Assembly (NCBI GenBank): GCA_027451525.1
Contig: DAIDJF010000021.1
Span: 1 to 64,000, forward strand
Length of the DNA: 64,000 nt
Reading direction: 5' to 3'
DNA from: Ktedonobacterales bacterium
Lineage (GTDB): Bacteria > Chloroflexota > Ktedonobacteria > Ktedonobacterales > Ktedonobacteraceae
A program made the position numbers and the translations under genes. Each line of letters opens with the position of its first letter. Positions within the stretch are counted from its first letter, which is position 1. Below, piece after piece: positions 42,744-52,490 of this stretch. The notes under the pieces are model-generated. The model did no database searches and had not been told where the DNA came from. It saw only the letters and a program-made list of their open reading frames with translations.

Positions 42744-43193
42744 CTAACGAACGGGACGTCCAGTGTGCTCTTCAGCATGTTCTACATAAGGAGCCACGTA
42801 AAAGCCCAGGTAAATGCCGACGATCCCTAGAATGATCTCCATGATATTATCCACCCAGTTATAGTGGATAAAATGGAAGAGAATGCCACCAGTGTTAAAG
42901 CCTGGGATAAAGCTGAGAATACCCCAGACGAGGTAAATGATCCCAAAGATGCGATTAAACGCCCGTGATGCATCATTGCCCATATATGCAGCCGCCAAAG
43001 CAAAAATGGCTGTAATCGTGAAAATGATGTTGCGCGTCACGGCTGTTGCAAACACACCAAAAATGAGCGACCCCGTTGGAGCAAAAATCCAGCCAAAAAC
43101 CGTCAATACCAGAAAGAATATCCCCACGAGTAAGGTATACACGCGATTTGGTGTCCACACATTACTCCTGCCATAGTTCATACGCCCTAGCAT
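42744..43193 (-). CDS. DUF4383 membrane protein
   Basis: 149 aa from ATG 43193 (GGAGG upstream). Four hydrophobic helices lie at about 20-42, 50-68, 82-98 and 112-132. Family-like features are VYTLLVGIFFLVLTVFGWIF, then FNRIFGIIYLVWGILSFIPG with FHFIHYNWVDNIMEIILGI. Members occur widely in Actinobacteria and Chloroflexota; function unknown. Single gene with its own terminator. Confidence 0.85.
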   Translation of the reverse strand: MLGRMNYGRSNVWTPNRVYTLLVGIFFLVLTVFGWIFAPTGSLIFGVFATAVTRNIIFTITAIFALAAAYMGNDASRAFNRIFGIIYLVWGILSFIPGFNTGGILFHFIHYNWVDNIMEIILGIVGIYLGFYVAPYVEHAEEHTGRPVR

Positions 43194-43391
43194 ACTAACC
43201 TCCTTGTTTTACATTCATCCTGTTTGTTACTCACAAGGTCTGGCATATCGGAAATGCATCTCTCTAGAGATGTCACGAAAAGGGCTTTCCTATTGTTGAC
43301 AAGAAGGCATTATATTCAGGCAATCAAGGTATTACCGCTTTCTTTATCATTTGTTGCTATTCTAATAGCTCGTTTTGAAAGACACTAAGCC

Positions 43392-44882
43392 CTATTCTTG
43401 CTGGTACATACCGTAAATATCTGTCGCCTCGCCTGTTAAATGGTCAACATGTTCTGGTATCCATTGTTCTGTTAGCGGCCGCCCTGCTTGCACAGTATTC
43501 TCATAACGCAGGATGGCATCATAGGGAGAGTCTTCCGTTGGATGCACATGCGGCAGGAGAGTTTTTTCAACTGCGACAGCATATGCCACGCTTTGTGTAC
43601 GCGCATTGCCACGCCGTATAAAGAAAAAGAGCAATATTCCCCCCACAATTGGCAGGAGGATCAACAATATCCCAACACTAAGGTACAATGGCGCGTTGGG
43701 GTCACTCAAACTAGTCTGCGTTATATGTTGTGGCGTAGAGGCGACAGGGGACGAAGAGGAGAGCGAGAGTTGCCACCGTTTCTCTAACTGACTGGAGTCT
43801 ACACCCAGTGCCTGTTGCATATCTTCATCAAAACTACGTTCGGGCGTGTTCATGCTCGCGATAAAGGTTACCATTTTGCGTTGACCAAACGTGGTGTACA
43901 TATACGTCATCAGTTTCCAACTCTGCGCGTAGGCAAGATAGGCCTGGTCAGCATCCGCGGGAAAACCGTTGGTTAGAGAGGCAAAGGGCAGCAACGCGTT
44001 CGTGGAAACAGCAGCAGTAAAGACTTGCGTAAGATCTGGTTCATGGTACGGCTGATTATACATCGCCAGACCCTCGTCAAACCAGGTCGGGATGTCCATA
44101 TACAGCGAAGTGATCTGGTGGAAGATCAGATGCGTTAGCTCGTGCGGCATATCGCGTACCATCGTCAAATCATTGATGCTGTCAGCAACAATAAAACTCT
44201 CGTTCCAAATTGGGAAAGCAATCCCCCCAACCCACTCGTGAATCTGAGGGGAGAGCGCGGTAAGCAGGTCCGCGTGGCTCTGATAAATCCAGAGATTGAT
44301 GGGTGTGCGCAAGCCACTGCCTAATGAGAGGCTAATTCGAGCGACACTGGCAACAGCCTTTGCCAGATACGCCTGACCAGTAGTCATACTTTGCTTATAC
44401 CAATGCAAATGTACCAAACCTTGAGACAGTTCTTGCCATTGAAAACGGGTATCGGTCACAGTGATCTGCTCATTGGGCAAATAGGAAGAACCATTCGCAT
44501 CTTGTAAGGCCCAATAATAGCTGATATGGGTTCCCGGAATAACAAAATTGCTATTTGTAATACTTTCCTGATAACTGGCGGTTGTTATTGCGCCAATTGT
44601 CTGAAACGTCACCGTATGCGATTCAAGTGAGCTATTGGGCATATCAGTAGAAAGCAGCAAGGTTGCCTGGGTAATGGGTCCCGTACTATCTTGTACGCGC
44701 ACCTGAAAAGTAATTGCGGTTGGAAATGCGACAGTTGCGTTTTCAGTAAGAACGGTAATAGCATGATGAGTAGTTGATGCAGCAAAACTGGGCAAATGAT
44801 ACCAGAGAGAAATACACATCCCCACGCAGAGACTGAAAAAGAGCAGTGCGCAACGTAAAAGATGGCGATATCGCGCGAGCAT
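43392..44882 (-). CDS. Membrane-anchored MA-family metallopeptidase
   Basis: 496 aa from ATG 44882 (GGGGGA upstream). The N-terminal hydrophobic segment (LLRCALLFFSLCVGMCISLW) is a signal peptide or anchor. Residues 40-140 form a beta domain (ENATVAFPTAITFQVRV). The peptidase part has HELTH near residue 247 followed by IPTWFDEGLAMYNQ, the HExxH + downstream Glu of Peptidase MA-like gluzincins. A C-terminal membrane helix (LYLSVGILLILLPIVGGILL) near 400-422 and a short cytoplasmic tail follow. It is predicted to face outside. Two anchors are unusual for a simple secreted protease; substrate unknown. Confidence 0.87.
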   Translation of the reverse strand: MLARYRHLLRCALLFFSLCVGMCISLWYHLPSFAASTTHHAITVLTENATVAFPTAITFQVRVQDSTGPITQATLLLSTDMPNSSLESHTVTFQTIGAITTASYQESITNSNFVIPGTHISYYWALQDANGSSYLPNEQITVTDTRFQWQELSQGLVHLHWYKQSMTTGQAYLAKAVASVARISLSLGSGLRTPINLWIYQSHADLLTALSPQIHEWVGGIAFPIWNESFIVADSINDLTMVRDMPHELTHLIFHQITSLYMDIPTWFDEGLAMYNQPYHEPDLTQVFTAAVSTNALLPFASLTNGFPADADQAYLAYAQSWKLMTYMYTTFGQRKMVTFIASMNTPERSFDEDMQQALGVDSSQLEKRWQLSLSSSSPVASTPQHITQTSLSDPNAPLYLSVGILLILLPIVGGILLFFFIRRGNARTQSVAYAVAVEKTLLPHVHPTEDSPYDAILRYENTVQAGRPLTEQWIPEHVDHLTGEATDIYGMYQQE

Positions 44883-45091
44883 AACGAATCCCCCTATACC
44901 ATATCATATTAGATGTAATATCACACGTATTTTACACGATTTGCCATCTGGCTGCCTTTTTCTAGTACTAATACATCACCATTGCTTATGCCCTCTATCG
45001 CACACAAACGACAGAAACCTATGGTACAATAGATATAATTGGTTGGTATTAGACACAAACGCATTGCAAGCCACGAGGAGAACTCATCAAT

Positions 45092-46828
45092 ATGATTGAG
45101 CAAAAACCGACAACACCAATGGAGCCTGTTGCCGAAACCATACAGGGAACACTTTTCGACGCGAACGAACTGGCACGCCTTACCGTCACACAACAGAACT
45201 GGGAGGAGAGCACTCTCAACACATCTCTGAAACGTGTGCCAGAGCGCGATTTTCTGATGACGACATCAGGCGTCCCGATTAAACGTATCTACACGCCGCT
45301 CGATAACCAATCCCTGCACTACAGCCGCGACCTCGGCTTGCCAGGGGAATACCCTTATACACGGGGCGTTCAGCCGACAATGTATCGCGCAAAACCCTGG
45401 ACGATGCGTATGTTCGCGGGATTTGGGACAGCCGAGGATACCAATGCGCGTTTCAAATATTTGCTCAAGCAGGGGCAAACGGGTCTCTCCACCGCTTTCG
45501 ATATGGCAACATTGTATGGCTATGATACTGATCATCCCCTGGCTACGGGCGAGTTTGGCAAATGTGGTGTCGCCATCTCCTCGCTAGCGGATATGGAGAT
45601 TCTCTTCGCAGACCTGCCCCTAGACAAGATTACCACCTCCATGACGATCAATAGCCCCGCGTCAGTGATCTGGGCGATGTATATTGTCAACGCGGAGAAA
45701 CATGGCTTTCCTATCGCCTCGCTCGGTGGCACACTCCAAAACGATATCCTCAAAGAGTATATCGCGCAGAAAGAGTTCCTCTTCCCACCAGAACCGTCGA
45801 TGCGTTTAGTGACCGATACTGTCGAGTTCGGCACACGCTATATGCCCAAGTGGAACACGATCAGTATCAGCGGCTACCACATCCGCGAGGCGGGAGCGAC
45901 CGCCGTGCAGGAGTTGGCATTCACGCTTGCCGACGGTTTGGCTTATGTCGATGCAGCCCTGGAGCGTGGTCTGAAGATTGACGAATTTGCGCCACGCCTT
46001 TCCTTCTTCTTCGATGTCCACAATGACTTCTTCGAGGAGATTGCCAAGTTTCGCGCAGGACGCCGCCTGTGGGCCAAATTGATGCGCGAACGCTATGGAG
46101 CCAAAGATCCGCGTTCCTGGTTACTGCGCTGCCACGCGCAGACGGCTGGCGTCTCACTGACGGCTCAACAGCCCGAAAACAATATAGTACGTACAGCAAT
46201 TCAGGCTCTGGCCGCAGTCCTGGGTGGCACCAATTCGCTGCACACTAACTCACTTGACGAGGCGCTGGCTCTCCCCACTGAACGCGCCGTACTCATCGCC
46301 CTGCGCACACAACAGATCATCGCGCATGAAAGCGGCGTCGTCAATACCGTTGACCCGCTCGGTGGTTCCTACTTCATTGAGGCACTAACCGATGAGACTG
46401 AGCAAGCGGCAATAGACTACATCAACCGCATTGACGCGCTGGGCGGCGTGCTATCGTGCATCCAAAACGGCTTTTTCCAGCGTGAAATTGCGGAGTCAGC
46501 CTACCGTTATCAGCAAGAGATCGATCAGCACCAGCGCACGATTGTTGGTGTGAACGACTACACGCTAGGTGAAGGGATCAAAGTTCCCACGCTCTATGTG
46601 GACTACGAGGGACAGAAAGCGCACCTGGAGCGACTCAACCGTGTGCGTCGCGAACGCGATCAGGGCGCAGTGAAACGGGCATTGGAGAACCTGACACGGG
46701 TCTGTGAGGGAAACGAGAATACGATGCCCGCGATCATCGAGGCCGTGCGTGCCTATGCCACCCTCGGCGAGATTATGGATGTCTTCCGCACCGTCTTTGG
46801 CGAATACATGGAACCCGCGGTGTTTTAA
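45092..46828 (+). CDS. Methylmalonyl-CoA mutase large (catalytic) subunit, N-terminal domain type
   Basis: 578 aa from ATG 45092 (GAGGAGA upstream). The substrate-binding barrel is complete: [89 protein letters not shown] and [20 protein letters not shown], with [20 protein letters not shown]. It lacks the C-terminal B12-binding domain, so a separate small subunit is required, which is not in this window. With B12 it would interconvert methylmalonyl-CoA (or a related acyl-CoA) and succinyl-CoA. The TYRAKP and GLSTAFD context favours methylmalonyl over isobutyryl or ethylmalonyl forms only weakly. Confidence 0.93.
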   Translation: MIEQKPTTPMEPVAETIQGTLFDANELARLTVTQQNWEESTLNTSLKRVPERDFLMTTSGVPIKRIYTPLDNQSLHYSRDLGLPGEYPYTRGVQPTMYRAKPWTMRMFAGFGTAEDTNARFKYLLKQGQTGLSTAFDMATLYGYDTDHPLATGEFGKCGVAISSLADMEILFADLPLDKITTSMTINSPASVIWAMYIVNAEKHGFPIASLGGTLQNDILKEYIAQKEFLFPPEPSMRLVTDTVEFGTRYMPKWNTISISGYHIREAGATAVQELAFTLADGLAYVDAALERGLKIDEFAPRLSFFFDVHNDFFEEIAKFRAGRRLWAKLMRERYGAKDPRSWLLRCHAQTAGVSLTAQQPENNIVRTAIQALAAVLGGTNSLHTNSLDEALALPTERAVLIALRTQQIIAHESGVVNTVDPLGGSYFIEALTDETEQAAIDYINRIDALGGVLSCIQNGFFQREIAESAYRYQQEIDQHQRTIVGVNDYTLGEGIKVPTLYVDYEGQKAHLERLNRVRRERDQGAVKRALENLTRVCEGNENTMPAIIEAVRAYATLGEIMDVFRTVFGEYMEPAVF

Positions 46829-46872
46829 GAAACATCGCTGTATCTCATCCTTCACATCTACACAAGGCATAG

Positions 46873-46959
46873 AGGACCGATGGGGCGCGTGAAGTTGCTG
46901 TTCTGCATAGTGCGAGCAGCCTCGTAGCCGGGTTCATTTCTTCACGCGCCCCATCGGTC
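46873..46959. repeat. 21-bp perfect inverted repeat with 45-base spacer
   Basis: The arms at 46873-46893 (GGACCGATGGGGCGCGTGAAG minus its last base if quoted short: GGACCGATGGGGCGCGTGAA) and 46939-46959 are exact complements over 21 bp. The spacer contains weak inner pairing (GCTG with CAGC). It fills the gap between the mutase gene and the GNAT gene, without a T run. It could be a structured RNA, a processing or termination hairpin, or a mobile palindrome. Confidence 0.75.
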
Positions 46960-46996
46960 CCTGCGCAATTCTTACAGACAAAGGAAGCATTGTTCC

Positions 46997-47878
46997 ATGC
47001 ACAACATGACACACGTAGAAATTGCTATAAAACATAGTTTGACACCCACAGAACGTGAGGCCGTGCTCACATTGCTGACCAACTGTGACACAACAGAGCA
47101 ATTACATACCGCACAACTCTTACGCCTGTTACGGATGCAGTCTGATAGCGAGGCAAATGATTTTCTCATCTATGCTGATGGGATGCTCATTGGGTATGCT
47201 GCTCTCAGTAACTATGGAACCGATGAGCGTGACATACTCGCGATCATTGATCCACAGTATCGTCGGCAGGGTATTTTTCGTAGATTGTTACACACAATCA
47301 CAACAACGTGCCAGCAACGACGTATAGAGCGCATCGTCATACCATGCGAACACCACACTGAGGCGGCGCGCTTGTGTATGGAGGCTCTGGCTATCCCATT
47401 CCTCTATGCTGAACACGCGATGACGCTAGGTACGCTGCAAAGCCGTCCCATGCCAGCTACGCCAGTCCTCTTCCGCGCCGCTCAAACGGATGAAGGCCCA
47501 TTGATTACAGCCCTTATGATGGATGGCACGATGTCAGCAGAGACAATTCAAGAGCTTGTGACCAACGCGCTGCAAAAACCCAACGAACGCTTTTATTTTG
47601 GCATAGTGCATAATGAAATCATTGGCATCTTACGCCTGATTCAGATGCAAGAGCGCGTCGGCATCTACAGCTTTGTTGTGCGTGAAGATTGTCGTGGCAA
47701 GGGCTACGGACGACAAATGTTGCAACAGGCAATTTATATCGCGCAAGAACAGAAGCCGCAGGAGATTACGCTCGAAGTCGATGTCACGAATACCAACGCC
47801 ATCGGCCTATATCGCTCCTGCGGCTTCACTATCACCACCACCTACGACTATTATCTCTACAACATTCCACAACGTTAA
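46997..47878 (+). CDS. Double-GNAT acetyltransferase
   Basis: 293 aa from ATG 46997 (an ATG three codons later is also possible). Two GNAT folds in tandem: the first (about 1-145) carries IIDPQYRRQGIFRRLLHTI; the second (about 155-293) carries FVVREDCRGKGYGRQMLQQA, the canonical Q/RxxGxG/A acetyl-CoA loop, and NTNAIGLYRSCGFTITTTY. Tandem GNATs with this layout include mycothiol synthase-like proteins, but no mycothiol genes are near, so the substrate is open. Convergent with the next gene. Confidence 0.88.
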   Translation: MHNMTHVEIAIKHSLTPTEREAVLTLLTNCDTTEQLHTAQLLRLLRMQSDSEANDFLIYADGMLIGYAALSNYGTDERDILAIIDPQYRRQGIFRRLLHTITTTCQQRRIERIVIPCEHHTEAARLCMEALAIPFLYAEHAMTLGTLQSRPMPATPVLFRAAQTDEGPLITALMMDGTMSAETIQELVTNALQKPNERFYFGIVHNEIIGILRLIQMQERVGIYSFVVREDCRGKGYGRQMLQQAIYIAQEQKPQEITLEVDVTNTNAIGLYRSCGFTITTTYDYYLYNIPQR

Positions 47879-47899
47879 GACCACTTGCTCATCTGGATG

Positions 47900-48859
47900 C
47901 TAATTGGTAATCGTAAAATGGGCAACATGCGCCAGTTGAGCATCACTACAATCGGATTGTGTACACCAATAGAGCGCAAATGCACCATTGCCAGCACGTT
48001 GATAGGGCAGCGAAAAGTAGCCAAAGTTGTGTGAGGCGATATGATGAAACTGCTTGTGGTAGACCAGCGTGCCATCAAGATACCATCTGCCCATAATATA
48101 GCCATCATTGCCGTTTGAATTAATCGCAAACGTGATATAAACTGTCTGACCTGCGGTAAAGGTTGAGGTCACATTCGTGGGCGAATAGTTGCTGTCAACG
48201 GCGCTCGAGATCTGCAAGGAAGAGAAAATTGTGGAGGCAGAGGTAACAACTGAAGTATCGGCTGGAACGCCATTGGCAGCATTAGCGGTCGCTGTTGCCG
48301 CTGCATCATTCTGTCCTCCCAGAGTAGCAAGACCAAAAAAGCCCGTAAGACTTCCCGCGAGCAAGAGCACGATAATGCCAACGACCAGACCTATGAGCCA
48401 TCCGCGCCGACGTTTTTTCGGCGCGGCGGGCAACGGAGGAGTAGCGGTCAAGGTATTCACGTCAGGCGATAAGAAGGTTCCCGACCCAGGGGTAGCTGGA
48501 ATAGTGCCATTGCTATAGCTACTGGGATAGGGTAAAGGCGTGTTGCCATAATTTATAGGGTTAGAATTAGGAATAACTGGTGTTGGATAGGATGCCTGCG
48601 ACATTGGTGAAACACTGTAGGGATCTGAGGGGATCGGCACGACAGGTGTCACACTATATGGGTCTGGGGGAACCTGCGATACGGGCGGCGCATTGTATGA
48701 ACTGGGGGGCGGTGGGGGAGGTGCATTTACAGACAATACTGTCTGATCGTTGCCCATATCTGGCATCCCATTAGGGCGCATAGTAGTCACAGGAGAACCA
48801 CAATAAGAACAAAATGCGGTTCCTGGCGATAGCAAAGTCCCACATGTGCGACATTGCAT
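47900..48859 (-). CDS. Zinc-ribbon membrane protein, paralogue 1
   Basis: 319 aa from ATG 48859 with GAGGAGG upstream. An N-terminal zinc ribbon (MQCRTCGTLLSPGTAFCSYC then G) is cytoplasmic. A Pro/Ser/Tyr-rich linker spans about 30-160. A membrane helix lies near 165-190 (RRGWLIGLVVGIIVLLLAGS). The ectodomain of about 120 residues shares a pattern with the next gene: FTAGQTVYITFAINSNGNDG, then a WYLDG, and ending ALYWCTQSDCSDAQLAHVAH. Role unknown; topology fits a surface sensor with a cytoplasmic zinc-ribbon docking element. Confidence 0.82.
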   Translation of the reverse strand: MQCRTCGTLLSPGTAFCSYCGSPVTTMRPNGMPDMGNDQTVLSVNAPPPPPPSSYNAPPVSQVPPDPYSVTPVVPIPSDPYSVSPMSQASYPTPVIPNSNPINYGNTPLPYPSSYSNGTIPATPGSGTFLSPDVNTLTATPPLPAAPKKRRRGWLIGLVVGIIVLLLAGSLTGFFGLATLGGQNDAAATATANAANGVPADTSVVTSASTIFSSLQISSAVDSNYSPTNVTSTFTAGQTVYITFAINSNGNDGYIMGRWYLDGTLVYHKQFHHIASHNFGYFSLPYQRAGNGAFALYWCTQSDCSDAQLAHVAHFTITN

Positions 48860-49012
48860 GGAAAAACCTCCTCGACAAGTCACAGAGATACGGCTTATGC
48901 GGATATGTCTGTGCGTTGCAATTCAAAACCGGAGATGTATGGCACTCAATTCTCCGTTTATTATATCTCTTTTGCAAGCCAAACGCACAGGTCAAAAACT
49001 ACCTGCATGCAT

Positions 49013-49987
49013 TCATGCCGTGACAGTAAAAGTGGCACGCTGACTCAAAACCTTATTGGGGTCGGAGCAAGAAGCCTGTGGACTCCAATAAATTTCAACA
49101 TAGCCCGACCCTGCGTTAGCAACTTTTGCAAAGGAATAGGCCAGTGTCGCGGACGTGCCGACAGAAAAAGCATAGAGACTAAACTGTTGGCTATTAATGT
49201 ACCAGAGCAGGCAGACACCCCCACTATTGCCATTAGGATGGACTTGAAAGGTGACATAAATCCGCTGATTGGTCTTAAACGTGGCGGCAGCAGTGATAAT
49301 TTGCGCGGTTGTGGTATTCACGGCACTTGCCGTTTGTGCATTATCAATATACTGCTGACCTGGAAAGGTGGGAGTTGGCGTGATTGCAGGCGTCGGCGAA
49401 GGCACAGCCGTTGGCGAGACAACAGAGGTTTGCTGCAAGTTTTGTGTCGTGGAGGTATCTGGGCGCACCAGTCCCAAAGACATCACATAGACAAACACAA
49501 GAATAAGTGCTCCCATCGTGAGACAGAGACCTGCGATGGTAAAACCGAGGCGCGATGAACGTTTCCCGCCTCCACGACGTGTCGGTAGAGAGGGAGCTGG
49601 TGTAGGCGGGAAAAAAGTGGCCTGCCCTTGTGCTTGCGGTTGTTGTAATCCTCCACTGCCAGCAAAACCTCCCTGCCCCTGTCCGAAGTAGCCAGGCATC
49701 TGAGGAGGGGTTGTAGGAGTGACATCCGAGAAGGTTGGCACGGCACCCCAAGCATTCGATCCTTGCTCTGGTGGCGTCGGCATGCCCCACTGCCCTTGTT
49801 GAGCCATCTGCGCATCAGCAGGCGTCCAGGCAGGATGACTCTCTGAACCTGTAAATGCTGGTGCTGGCGACCACATATTTGTAGGTTGAACAGGCGCGGC
49901 AACCTGCCCTTTTCCTACACTCACTCCACAGCGCGGACATTGCGAACGCGCAGGAGAAAGCGGAAACCCACAATTTTCACACTTCAT
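49013..49987 (-). CDS. Zinc-ribbon membrane protein, paralogue 2
   Basis: 324 aa from ATG 49987 (GGGAG upstream). Zinc ribbon MKCENCGFPLSPARSQCPRC then G at the start; a Gln/Gly/Pro-rich linker to about 165; membrane helix near 172-195 (GFTIAGLCLTMGALILVFVY). The ectodomain parallels paralogue 1: FKTNQRIYVTFQVHPNGNSG, WYINSQQ, and VEIYWSPQASCSDPNKVLSQ with a final FTVT. It is transcribed toward paralogue 1, 153 bp away, so they may form one unit. The CSD motif near the end is the best conserved point. Confidence 0.82.
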   Translation of the reverse strand: MKCENCGFPLSPARSQCPRCGVSVGKGQVAAPVQPTNMWSPAPAFTGSESHPAWTPADAQMAQQGQWGMPTPPEQGSNAWGAVPTFSDVTPTTPPQMPGYFGQGQGGFAGSGGLQQPQAQGQATFFPPTPAPSLPTRRGGGKRSSRLGFTIAGLCLTMGALILVFVYVMSLGLVRPDTSTTQNLQQTSVVSPTAVPSPTPAITPTPTFPGQQYIDNAQTASAVNTTTAQIITAAATFKTNQRIYVTFQVHPNGNSGGVCLLWYINSQQFSLYAFSVGTSATLAYSFAKVANAGSGYVEIYWSPQASCSDPNKVLSQRATFTVTA

Positions 49988-50150
49988 AGCAACGGTACTC
50001 CCTTGTCTGTCTTCTACCCATGACCTATTACATCATCTGTTATGACGAATGATTGCCCGCCTTGTAAAGCAAGGTATCTTCAATAGGACATTTGGCATAG
50101 TACCCGCTGGAGAGTAATCACCGTCTCCTTGTAAAGATGGGCTATACCTC

Positions 50151-50179
50151 TTGACACTGTTGCCCTACATCACTACAAT
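50151..50179 (+). promoter_or_regulatory. Promoter of the two-component system
   Basis: TTGACA at 50151-50156, 17 bp, TACAAT at 50174-50179, in the 298-bp divergent gap before the GAF histidine kinase. The leader is about 100 bases. Confidence 0.72.
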
Positions 50180-50285
50180 AGTTTTATAAGTGTATGCAAC
50201 TATTGGTATATTGTCACTTCTCTCTAGAGGGAAGGTGGGTGGTCATCTGGGTTTATAGTGGGCAGATGCAGATGGGAATTTTAAC

Positions 50286-52433
50286 GTGACACAAAACGAC
50301 AACATAGAGTACATATTACGCCAATATCTTCCTCGCTTACAGGTATGTCTCCAACATGCATCGGGGGATAGCGATGGGCCGGAAGAGGGGAGTGATGCAT
50401 GGCTCCTTCTGAACATCTTGATTGGCAACGGTGATAAAGCGGGCAACGCACTCCTCACACAGTTTGAGCAATCTGGACGCTCTCTTGCGGAGCAGGGCGG
50501 ACGGCTCGACGCGCGTTTACAAGGCCTTCAACGTTATTTAGATGCGCTTGTGCTGGAATGCAAAACAATTTTCACTACGCAACCACAACTGCTACTAGAG
50601 ATCCTGGAATACCTCTATCGTACGCATACGCAGTGTGTCCTTGCCCTCATGCGAGGCTATCAGAGTATTGCTGACCACATGGTTGCGGAACGTATCGCAA
50701 TAACGCAACGCATGGAACATCGCCTGCTCGCGCTGCAACATATCAATGGGGTCAGTAACTCGACAATGGACCTCGATCAGACCCTGGAAGATATTGCCTC
50801 GGTCGTTGCCGACGAGCTAAACGCACAACTGTGCTCTATTTTCTTTTATGACGAGCTTCAGCGTGTCCTCACGTTACGCGCAACCAACGGTCCTCGTCCT
50901 CTCGGTGGTATGCACTTCATTCTTCGTTTAGGCGAAGGGTATAGTGGCTGGGTCGCGGAAAAAGGGCGTCCATTACTGCTACATGATGTCCTCAACGAGA
51001 CCAATTTTGCCAGTGAGGTCCGTGCCTATCTCAACGACTATCGCGGTTTGATGGCCCTTCCTATTATCTTTTTTGGCAATACTGAACGATTAATCGGGGT
51101 CATCAGCGTACAGACCGAAGAACCGCGCGATTTTACCCGCGAAGAAATCAGTTTTGTCGAGGTGATCGCGGGTATTGTCGCCATCAACATGGAGAATGGA
51201 CGCCTCTACGAGCAGACCGACGAGCAATTGCGACGCAAGGTCTATGAGTTGGCGACCATGCATCGCGTCTCCGCCATCATCGCTTCAACATTAAACCTGG
51301 ATGAGGTGCTTCAGACCATTACGACGCAAGCAGTGCATCTCTCTGGAGCGGAACGCTCTTGCATTTTTGAGTTGGATGCCGATACACAACGTCTACACGT
51401 GCTGGCCCACTATGGCATGGACAGCACGGCAGCGCGCAATATGCAACTTAACCTCGGCCAGTGTTGCGCTGGTCGCACGGTACAAACAGGCCGTCCAAAT
51501 ATCGCCGTTGATTGCTTCCATACTGACAAAAATTGTATACTCAATTCCGATCCTTTTGTCTCTTCAGAAATTCACTCGGTTCTCTGTGTGCCGCTCCAGG
51601 TGCGCCAGAAGACACTCGGCTGTATCTGTATCTATAGCAGTCACCGCCATCCTATCAGCCAGGAGCAGATGCAGATGGTCGTAACATTCGCCAATGAAGC
51701 GGCCATCGCCATCGAAAATGCCCGCCTCTATGAAGAGACACGCCGTGGCCTTGAATTAAAGTCTGTCTTACTGCGCGAACTCCATCATCGTGTGAAGAAT
51801 AATCTGGCAACTGTCGGAGGCATTCTTTCACTTCAGATGCGCCGCACGCGCTCGCCCGAAGTGCAACGCACGCTGGCGGAAAGTGTGAACCGCGTACAGG
51901 GTTTGGCCGCGACGCATGATCTGCTGGCCCATGAGGATGTAGGAGAGGCACGTATTGACGATATTGCGCGCAAGATTGTTGGCGTTGCGAATGCTAATTT
52001 GACACCACCAGATAAACATATCTTATTTGATGTCCAGACCAGTTCGATTGTTATCCCGTCACGCTCTGTCTCGATTCTGGCTCTTGTCCTTAACGAGATG
52101 GTCTCGAATGCAATCAAACATGGCATGGCGCATCGAACAGAAGGTACAATCTCCATTCGCGGATGGGAAGAGGATGGCATTGTCATTATCCAGGTGATCG
52201 ATGATGGCGGTACGTCTCTCCAGCATAGCGAGAATAGTTCATCCGAGGGACTTGGACTCTCGCTCATCAAAAACATGATTGGCGATCTCAGTGGCACTTT
52301 TTCGCTCTATAGCACACAGGCTAATCACAATTTTAGTGGGGGAGACCTTTCAAACAGTTCCTCCTCCACGCTACAGATAACCCGCACTGTTTCCGAAGTA
52401 CGCTTCCCGCTGAAGCCCTATCGACGTAACTGA
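50286..52433 (+). CDS. GAF-GAF sensor histidine kinase (HisKA_2 type)
   Basis: 715 aa from a GTG at 50286; ATGs just upstream run into stops in frame. The first 150 residues are helical and of unknown type. GAF domain 1 is about 160-310 (LNAQLCSIFFYDELQRVLTL), GAF domain 2 about 330-485 (AERSCIFELDADTQRLHVLA). The phosphoacceptor helix is LLRELHHRVKNNLATVGG with His500/His501, the HWE/HisKA_2 style. The HATPase has LNEMVSNAIKHGMAHR (N box), IQVIDDGG and GLGLSLIKNMI. No membrane helix: a cytoplasmic sensor of small ligands or redox state. A response regulator follows 57 bp downstream. Confidence 0.93.
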   Translation: MTQNDNIEYILRQYLPRLQVCLQHASGDSDGPEEGSDAWLLLNILIGNGDKAGNALLTQFEQSGRSLAEQGGRLDARLQGLQRYLDALVLECKTIFTTQPQLLLEILEYLYRTHTQCVLALMRGYQSIADHMVAERIAITQRMEHRLLALQHINGVSNSTMDLDQTLEDIASVVADELNAQLCSIFFYDELQRVLTLRATNGPRPLGGMHFILRLGEGYSGWVAEKGRPLLLHDVLNETNFASEVRAYLNDYRGLMALPIIFFGNTERLIGVISVQTEEPRDFTREEISFVEVIAGIVAINMENGRLYEQTDEQLRRKVYELATMHRVSAIIASTLNLDEVLQTITTQAVHLSGAERSCIFELDADTQRLHVLAHYGMDSTAARNMQLNLGQCCAGRTVQTGRPNIAVDCFHTDKNCILNSDPFVSSEIHSVLCVPLQVRQKTLGCICIYSSHRHPISQEQMQMVVTFANEAAIAIENARLYEETRRGLELKSVLLRELHHRVKNNLATVGGILSLQMRRTRSPEVQRTLAESVNRVQGLAATHDLLAHEDVGEARIDDIARKIVGVANANLTPPDKHILFDVQTSSIVIPSRSVSILALVLNEMVSNAIKHGMAHRTEGTISIRGWEEDGIVIIQVIDDGGTSLQHSENSSSEGLGLSLIKNMIGDLSGTFSLYSTQANHNFSGGDLSNSSSSTLQITRTVSEVRFPLKPYRRN

Positions 52434-52490
52434 CATCTATTGTTGTAATGTTTTGTAATGTATAGCAGGTGGTATTGTAGAGGTGACACA

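Noticed and set aside
46873..46959. tRNA gene or cloverleaf RNA
   Set aside because: The outer stem is 21 bp and there is no T-loop GTTCGA motif or anticodon arm of the proper size.
48854..49558. Plus-strand open frame across the two zinc-ribbon genes
   Set aside because: Antisense to the second zinc-ribbon gene, low-complexity and without a ribosome site or domain.
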